From the NCBI RefSeq assembly GCF_947623445.1, contig NC_135248.1, positions 12,843,820-12,907,819 of the forward strand: a stretch of 64,000 bases of DNA, in the 5' to 3' direction. Shown piece after piece: positions 45,201-54,200 of the stretch (position 1 is the first letter of the stretch; each line of letters starts with the position of its first letter). Source of the stretch: Clavelina lepadiformis. Its lineage: Eukaryota; Chordata; Ascidiacea; Aplousobranchia; Clavelinidae. The notes beneath the pieces are model-generated. The model saw only the letters and a list, made by a program, of their open reading frames with translations, had not been told where the DNA came from and searched no databases. The position numbers and the translations under genes were made by a program.

Positions 45201-48200
45201 CTGTACAAAACACAATCCATCACTTGGCAAATGATATGTCAGTAATGGAACGATGTATTGCAAAAATAATATCGACACATTGAAATAAGCTACTCAGCCA
45301 AAAAATCAAATATATTTATACAAAACATGCTAAAAAACGTATTACCTCCATGATATCCGTACTGATACTTCTCCAATATGGGAATGATTTCTCTATGCTG
45401 GAAATCTTCTGAAAATCACAAAACAAACATATTTACACCAGAGCTATATGCACATACTAATTTTCGTCCTCAAGTACAAGTACTTAGTTTAAATACGTAT
45501 GAGTACAACTATCAGACCAAGTGGCATAGGCAACATAGCAACGTTGCATAGCAACTGAGTACTTTATTGTAATACAGTATAAAAATGATTTTTAAGGGTC
45601 TAATGACGGAGTTGAAGATTTTTACAAACAGAATGATTTTTAATTCCTACAGTCTTAAACACAGTAGGTGAATACAATGATCGAAAGGTAGCCACGAAAA
45701 ATAGTTGCATAGATGACCAGTCATAACGGACGGTAGCTTAAGCTTATAAATTCACAAATTTATTTAGGAAAAATGTATGCAATGTATGATAATATGCAAT
45801 AACACATCAAATATAAAGATTGACAAACGAGTATCATACCAGTTTAAGTATTTTAAAAACAATCAAGTACACCTGAGTACTGGAAAATTAGTACCCGGGC
45901 ACTTTCGAGTACCACACAAATGGTATTTGAGTCAACTTTACTCAAGTAAAAATGCTCTAGTTTATGTACTAACATATACCTCAAGTGTTGCATATATCAA
46001 AACAAATAATACTTTGAATTTCCTTAAAATTTAGGCTAGAAACTAATAACCAATAGATGCATACCAAAGGTTTAAAAAAGACGGAATGTCACTGATCTTG
46101 ATATATTTGCCATTTTGCCGTGACCTCACCATGAACCTACACACGGTTACTCTTTTCTGTTTCTTCCCCTTTCTGCTCTTGCACAATAGACATAAATTTG
46201 CCCAGAGCAGTGAGCTCTGTCATGTCCTAGGTTGATGTATAGAAGCATGATCAAAACTGATAAAAAAATAGAATTACAAGAAATATTGTTTTGTTTTAGA
46301 GCAGAAAGAAAAAAACCTGTATGACGAGGTCAGCGTTGCAATAGCAAGCTGAGATCAGTTTATGGTGAAACCTACCTTGAGAGGTTGCCTGTCCCCATGC
46401 AACATGGAGGATTTCGTGCATGTTTGCTGACACCACTTGGTGCTGTTTGTAACACACATGTCTAAAACATAGCTGCCACATAAGTAAAATAAAATATGCT
46501 GCTCATACCACCAATGTCCTACATCATGCATTCTGCTGTACAATATGCATATTCCATACCAATATGCATACATCTAAGTTTTTAAAAAGGACGAATTACC
46601 ATTGATCTTGTTATATATGCTATTTTGCCTCGCCTCGTCATGAATCTGCACATGATCACTCTTTTCTTTTTCTGCTCTCTTTCAATCTTTTTCTGAAACC
46701 AAAAATGAAAGTAGAAACCAAACTGGAAGGTACGCTTGTAAAAACGAACGATTGCATGGGGCCTAAATATGCCGACCTCACATGAGATACCCAGTGTCAG
46801 GTTTAGGGCCTAAAACTGAGCAACGTGGGCCTGAACCTACCACACAAAAATATTCATTCAAAGTAGCACATCTGCACAAATACATTATAAGCAAAGAAAA
46901 CTAACACTCTCGACCGCCTACTTTATTCCTTTTTCTGTGTTTGCTCAAATAACCAATTGCTACTAAACTTTCACTCATTCACTACGGTAGGCTTCTAGAT
47001 GGGTGTCATGTTTTAAGCTTACTAACTCTTGCATCTCAAGATATTACCTACTTATTTGTTCATAATCCGGTGTCTATGAAGCATTAATCATTCGTATTCC
47101 AGCTGTACACAACACAATGAAAAACCATTGGTGGACCCGGTGGCTGTTGCGCTGTACCCAGGTTCAAGAGCACTGGTATAGTCATATATCACGACATTAT
47201 TTCAAAACTTTGTATATCTATTTGAACATCCAGTCTGTATGCAGTCATCAACTGTGTTTAATATAAATAATCTCTTGACATGATGTAAGTATAATTCAAC
47301 TAAACTATAGCACCTGAACCAAATTGTTGGGGTGTTCGTGATAATTTTTGATACTTTTTTTGTTTAGATGAATCCATTTTTAAAATTGATGAAAATGGGA
47401 TGTCGACTTCTTTGGGGGGAGATAATTTCTGCAAAATATAATAATATCTAAAAGGAACCAGCAAAGTTCTAAGCAAAAATATAACATAAATATTAATCAT
47501 AACTTTTACCATCTCAGTATAAAATGCTACCTGGAATCTTCTACATATAATGGAGTATTAACTTAAAACTTTCAATCGTATGCTCAAAATTCCTCAGAGA
47601 AGTGTCAAACTAGTAAAACCGGCTCAAAATTCAATATTAATTCATTCAAAATTCGTTTAAATTTACTGGTCTAGTCAGCTTTAAAATAACAAGCTTTGAC
47701 TGCATTATTTATTATAATAACTAGGCTATCTTTTGCTGTTGATTTTGTTGTAAACTAAGAATAAAACTTTGTTGTAATTGTAGAAATAATTGCTGTTTAA
47801 ATGAAACCATTTTTGAAAGTGTGAATGGAATATTACTATACTTTTCAGAGTCTGAGGATTTCAGTACAAACAACTAAAAATCCCTTGGGTCAGCCAAATT
47901 AAATCATTGAACCTCTAAGTAAATATTGTTATCCGGAACCCTAACTCGAAATTTTTGGTTACTCAAAATAATTCGACTTGCCCCAGCAAATGGCAAAATA
48001 AGCTGAAAAGATTTAATTTTAACTTTAAGGTAACAAGCTTCTGCTGCATTCTTTGCTTAATTGGGTATGTTTATTACGTCCACATTTAACATTTCAAAAA
48101 ATTCTTACCACATGAAATTTACTTACCATTTCTTTGGTCTTTAACTCAGTGGTTTCTCGGCTACTTAACATAATCACAAACTTGCCATGTTCTAAAACAA

Positions 48201-51200
48201 ACAAACAGTTATGATTGCCTCATTTTTGAGCTGCAACATGATCTAAATTTCATAAACATAAACCTATTTAAGATCAAAGTAAAATCAGCAGTGTTCTTAA
48301 AATTTGTCTTATTTGTAAAATGAAACACAAAACCACCACAAACTTTTTCACCTTTTTCCACAACTAATTTCTTCGTTTCTGAAGCAGACAAATGAGTGAC
48401 AACTTTTGACTCATCTCTTAGGGTTGAAGATGAACTTAAGATGATCTACAGCAGGAAAACTTGTATTTATAAGAACAAAATGCTTTATTTTAAAAATTTC
48501 ATGATTGAAATGTCATTATGAAAATAAAAAATACTTGACATAAAAACAACTTGTTACTTAATGATAAACTTCTTAAAACAAACATTTCGTTCATGTGTTG
48601 CTTAGCAACAATTTCTGATACAAAATATTTTATAAATTTGCAACCAAAAGCATGCACAGTGCAAAAAAATCTAAAATGAAGTTAAACTTTAGAGTGCCAA
48701 CACATTTATCGTGTTTTATTTCATTATATACTGCTTCTAATTTAAAAAAAGAGCGTTGCTATCGAGATTGCTCTTAATAAAAGGAGCCCCCTTGTGTCCA
48801 ACTTTGGATGTAATACAGCACAAAAATATCATTTATAAAACAAAATAATATCAACGATCAACGTAGAATTAAGCTGAATGGTTAAAGCTTCTGCCGATAA
48901 AAATGCTACGCTTGAATGACTTTGCTTATTTATAATAAAATTGTTACTGGATAAACATGAATCAACTTGTCATACCTCAGTTTCATTTTGCTGAAAGTGA
49001 CGATCTTTCAGAGATTCAACTTCTTTTCTGATCTCATCAAATTCCTCTTCACTTGCACGGATAACTTTGTAGGAAGTCAGTTCAACTGTGAGATTATCTC
49101 CAGCCTTTTGCCAGTGATTGTCTATCAAATCTTGCTTAATCTTTCCAGACGAATATGCCTGCAGTAAGTTGGCTTCTGCTTCAGATCCTTTCGTTACTAC
49201 CTCTACCAAGAGACTGCCCTGGCCATATTTGGTCACAAAAATGCTGGCAGCAGCACCACCAGCAGCGCCGGCAGCAAATGGAACAAATGCACTGGCCAGC
49301 TTTTCACGAGCAACTGGATCACGCAAACTGGCCATCACTGCAATTGTAGCTCCACCGACTAAAGTAATGGCTGAAATGCCTTTGATAGTAAAACCAAAAG
49401 CTTTAATTTCAGTCTGTCTGATAGTTTCGTGCCAGCCACCAGTTTCCCGATCTTGGTGATGTCTTTGGCGGGGAGGCTCAGGTTGGGCTGCACCTTTGTA
49501 TATGTGCCGAGTATTAAAAATAAAACATAATATACGTGTTTATATAAATTTATGTAAAAAGAAACAAAGAAAGATGCATATAAAATTTGTTGCCATACTT
49601 TGCATTCTGTAGCTTAAACTGTTGAGCCACTATAACAAAAAGTTAAACAGTCTTTAGAGGAATGGTTCTACAACAGCAATTGTCAAACTTTTGGACCTCA
49701 CAAACTTGTCTAAAAAATGTCGTTGACCACCATCATTGACTATTTGAAAAAAACTTGTAAAATAATCATTTCAGTCTTTCATACATCATAATTAAATAGT
49801 TACTTTATTCAAGTATTAATTATGTTTGACTACCACACACACACACTTTGCACAGGAGCAATAATAGGACCTGGTTGTTCTGCGATAGTTTGAGGAGTTC
49901 CATGTATAGTTGGCTCTGAGAATGAATAGACAAACACAAATATTAGCATAAAAGCACAACATAATCACCACATATATACAACACTAAGGGGCAAATGTAG
50001 AGCTGGGCAAGAGCTGTTTTAAAAAGAGCGTCACTCATGCTGTGGTGAGCACTGATTCACCGTGTGTACCACGCAATCTTAATCTCATTTTACAAACACC
50101 AGGTGGTTAACTGTAATTTGCTGCTCATTATTGTTAGATTAAGATATGATTTAGATATTGCTAGATTAGATTTCCATGTGTTGTGCTGATTGCAAACGTG
50201 AATATTAGCCAACCATTAGCTTAGTTAAAGTCATGCAACTACCATGAAATATTCTAGAAACAATTCAGAGGAAAAGTCTAATGCAAATACGTAATAACTC
50301 CTCGAGAATAAATTGAAGTAAGTTTGGTGAGACCAGGGCTTTTTGATGCTTGCTTTATTCCTATTCTGACATGCTATTTAGTGTGTGCATAGAATCATGT
50401 ACTTATTTTAAATAACTGTGTTAAAGCAGTATTAAAGTTACTATAATTAAATAGTTACTTTATTCAAGTATTAATTATGTTTGACTACACACACACACAC
50501 ACACCTTGCACAGGAGCCTGACTAGGACCTGGTTGTTCTGCGATATTTTGTGGAGTTCTCTGTATTGTTGGTTCTGAAAATTAATAGACAAACACAGTTA
50601 TTAGCATAAAAGCATAACATAATCACCAGATATAGACAACACCTAAGGGCAAAGATTCAACTTGTGTACAATGGAATCTTAAATGCGCTTTGTCAACACC
50701 GTAACTGTGATTTGTTGTGCATTATTGCTCATTATTGCAGATTATAGTGCGATGTGCTGATAAATAATTATATATTAGACAATCATTAGCTTAGTTAAAG
50801 TCATGCTACTACCACGAAATATTCTAGAATCAATTCAAAAGAAAAGGCTAACGCAATTACGCAATAACTCCTCGAGAATAAATTATCAAGTTTAGTGATA
50901 CTCAATCTTTTTAATGCTTGCTTTATTCCTATTCTGACATGCTATTTAGCAGGGATGGGCCGATACGAACCCCAACCCGAAGAGATTCGCTGAATATCGC
51001 CTTTATGGAAGATTCGGGCGAACACGAATACCAACAATGGCAAACCCGAATACAATATTACTTTACTGACTTTCGTAAAAAATGATTATCTACTTTCCCG
51101 ACAATGCTAAACTAGAGTCAGCAGTACTTACAATGAAGGTCGTTTTCCTAACGATTTTGCTTTTTCGATCGTTTTTTAAACACTATTTTATGAAAGAAAA

Positions 51201-54200
51201 CAATTTGTTTATTGATGACGTCATTTTAGAAGCAAGACTTGACAACTTTTGGAGGAAATTTTATTGTTTGGTTCTAATACGAATAGATTCGGGATTTGTT
51301 CGTTTCGACCTTCATAATATTCGTGTTCGCAATAACCCGAATAATCTTCCTCGCGGCACATCCCTACTATTTAGTGAGTGTCATTCACTGAAGTTCGGTG
51401 ATGTCATGTGCCATTTACAAGGCATAACATGTTGCTGAATATAATATGTTACTCAAATACTATTGTTGTGATATGTTATTAGCTATTAATCATGAGGGCA
51501 ATACTAACATGCTGACATTAGTACCGTATTTTACGGACCATAAGGCGCACTGTAAATAAATTGCTTTGATTAGTTTTTTGTTCATACATAAGGCGCATCA
51601 TGCTATAAGGTGCACGATAAAAGTTTACTTGTTACGTAATAAATGTAAGCAAGTCACAATAGTACAATGAGCAAAAGAAAAAATGAGCCTAGTGAATATC
51701 ACAGTTGCTAGTTGCTTTTACCGTAGTTTATTGTGTAAGACGGTGGTTTATTTATATAATAATAGTATCGGTACTGGTTTTGAGTGTAGGCAATAAAGCA
51801 CTACAGTATTTGATCCATACATTAGGCGCACGATCAATTTATGAAGAAAAAAAAGGATTTAAATTGCGCCTTATGGTCCATAAAATACGGTATGATAATT
51901 AATTGATCATTCTTTAAATCTTATTTAAATATAAATAACAACCGTCTGAAAAGGTTTTACTAATGGTTAGTCAATATATCTACGTTGCTACAATGCTCTT
52001 GTTCGTCGATGTAAAGAAAAGCATTGCTTGTGGTTTTGCTCTTCTATAAGTGAATCAAATTATTACACATGGTTAACACTAGAAGGACGGGGCGCGTCAA
52101 TTGACGCATTTTCAACCTAAGTGAATCTATAACTTTTAAGTGGTGCATCGCACAACCGTGATATTTCCTGACTTTTCCTACATTAGTGTTAGGTAACTAA
52201 CCCATGAATATGAAGTTTTTATTTTACCGGTAGAGATAATTAACGTGGTCACTACCTAGAAGGACGGGGTGCGTCAATTGACGCATTGTTACTTCACACT
52301 ACAAAAACCAGTTCTCGCAATAGAGAGCATTGTTTTCTTTCTGCTAATAATTACAGGTTTATCGAATTAGGTCACAGCTGCCAGCACAGGGGTGTAACAA
52401 ACGTGTTGACAAACTATGCAAGTGGAATTTTCCGCAAAACAGAGTAGTTTCGTCACAAGCGCAGCCTAATATCGGAATTTTTGAAGTTTATCGAAGCGTA
52501 AGTGTAGTAAGAGTTTCTTAGTTGGATAAATTAGATGAATTAGATAAATTCGTCGGGTCGGTGGTTGCTCGTGGCGTGACAGGAGGGTGTAATTTCCCTG
52601 TGAAGAGTTTGTGGGGGAATTCGTGGGGATGTCCGATGTTTTCCCAAACCATGGCAAGAGACAGGTTTCTGGAGCTCATACGATTCCTTCGCTTCGATCT
52701 GAAGACGGAAAGGCGTAGGAATGTATTGCATGATAAATTTGCACTCGCTTCACAACTTTGGAACAGTTTTATATCAATCTGCCAAAAAGCACTCATTCCA
52801 CAGTGGAAGATAACTGTGGATGAGCAACTATTGCCGTGTAAGGCACGCTGCAAGTTCATCCAATATATGGCCAATAAACCAGACAAGTTTGGTCTAAAGT
52901 TCTGGCTGGCAGTTGACGTCGAAAACAAATATTTATTCAACGGTTTTCCTTACGTTGGAAAAGATGACGCAAGGAGCCCCCAAGGGAGTGTGCCCACCAA
53001 CGTTGTACTGAAACTCATGGCTCCGCTTTTTCAAGGAGGTTACAACGTCACTTGCGATAATTTTTTCACCTCAATTGACCTGGCGTTGCGACTTGCGGAA
53101 AAGAAGTGCAGCCTCGTAGGGACAATGCGCCAGAACAGGAGAGAAGTCCCGAAAGAGTGCAAGAAGAAAAAGGAGTTACGTGAAACAGAAGTGTTTAGGC
53201 ACGACGGCTTGTATTTTCAATGCGATTGCTTTTGTTAATTAAAATGGACATAGCGGAAATGCGATTTAAGTAGTTTTTTCGGAGCAACAGCACAGTTTTC
53301 TCAACAAAAAACGTTAGATTTGCGCCGTTTTGACCTTTTGCATCAATTGACGCACTCCGTCCTTCTAGGTATACGAAAATTGCCGTCCTTTTAGTGTTAA
53401 CAACTTGGTTCACCTGTGTGAGTCTCTCTGTCATCTTTAGCCTCAAAGTAGTCATTTTTATTTACTACATAGAATCATTTGTTAAAGGAGCATAAAAACT
53501 TAAATTTACTTTAATCCAACCATTTTTTGCATTCACAGCATTATTTGTACAGAAAAGAGCGACGAGCGGATAAATCTTTAAAAAGTGGGCCTGTGGTTTC
53601 GTTTCTAATTTGAAGAGTTTTGCTCTCAAGATTACTCCACAAAAAAGCTCTCTCAATTTTGAGCACTCTTGTGCCCAGCTCTGACTAATGGGTGTTACTT
53701 GCTATAGCAAATTTTCAGTGAAAGAATATGATATTAATTGGGATTGTGCACTTTCATAAAATTAATGGCTACATACATCAAGCCAAGTAAATGACTGACT
53801 TCTATAATTAATTTGTTACTCTTATAACCAACGATTTAGTAATGCCATTATAACTATGTTTGATTAAGTACTACTAAATAAAACACACACCTTGCTCAGC
53901 AGTATTGCTAGGATCTGGTTGTTCTGCGATATTTTGAGGAGTTCTTTGTATTGTTGGTTCTGGGAGTGAATAGAGAAAAACATATATTAGCATAACATAA
54001 CCATGTCAGCAGTCTCCACATAACCACCAAAAAGATATAACGCTAAAGAGAGTCAGTTGTTAATGAAAATAAACAATTAACAAAATAATAATTATGATAG
54101 TGAACAGCGTAATTTTGATCGCAAAAAAAACACTGAAATTTTGACCATAAAAAGTATTTTTGTTTCCATTCAACAACACAACTTGAAAATTAGGAGCTAA

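Larger units (their letters stand above)
49787..50949. repeat. Two tandem ~655 bp units containing exons C and B
   Basis: TAATTAAATAGTTACTTTAT occurs at about 49789 and 50443. From there both units run through an AC repeat, the 69-nt exon, ATTAGCATAAAAGC, CATTAGCTTAGTTAAAGTCA, and the shared end TTCCTATTCTGACATGCTAT. The second unit is interrupted at 50950 by a hAT-like element and resumes after it for a short distance. Confidence 0.85.

Noticed and set aside
49833-50504. CRISPR-like or phage-like repeat array at the duplicated region
   Set aside because: The repeats are long tandem units with spliced exons and AC microsatellites in a eukaryotic gene; spacing and content do not fit CRISPR.
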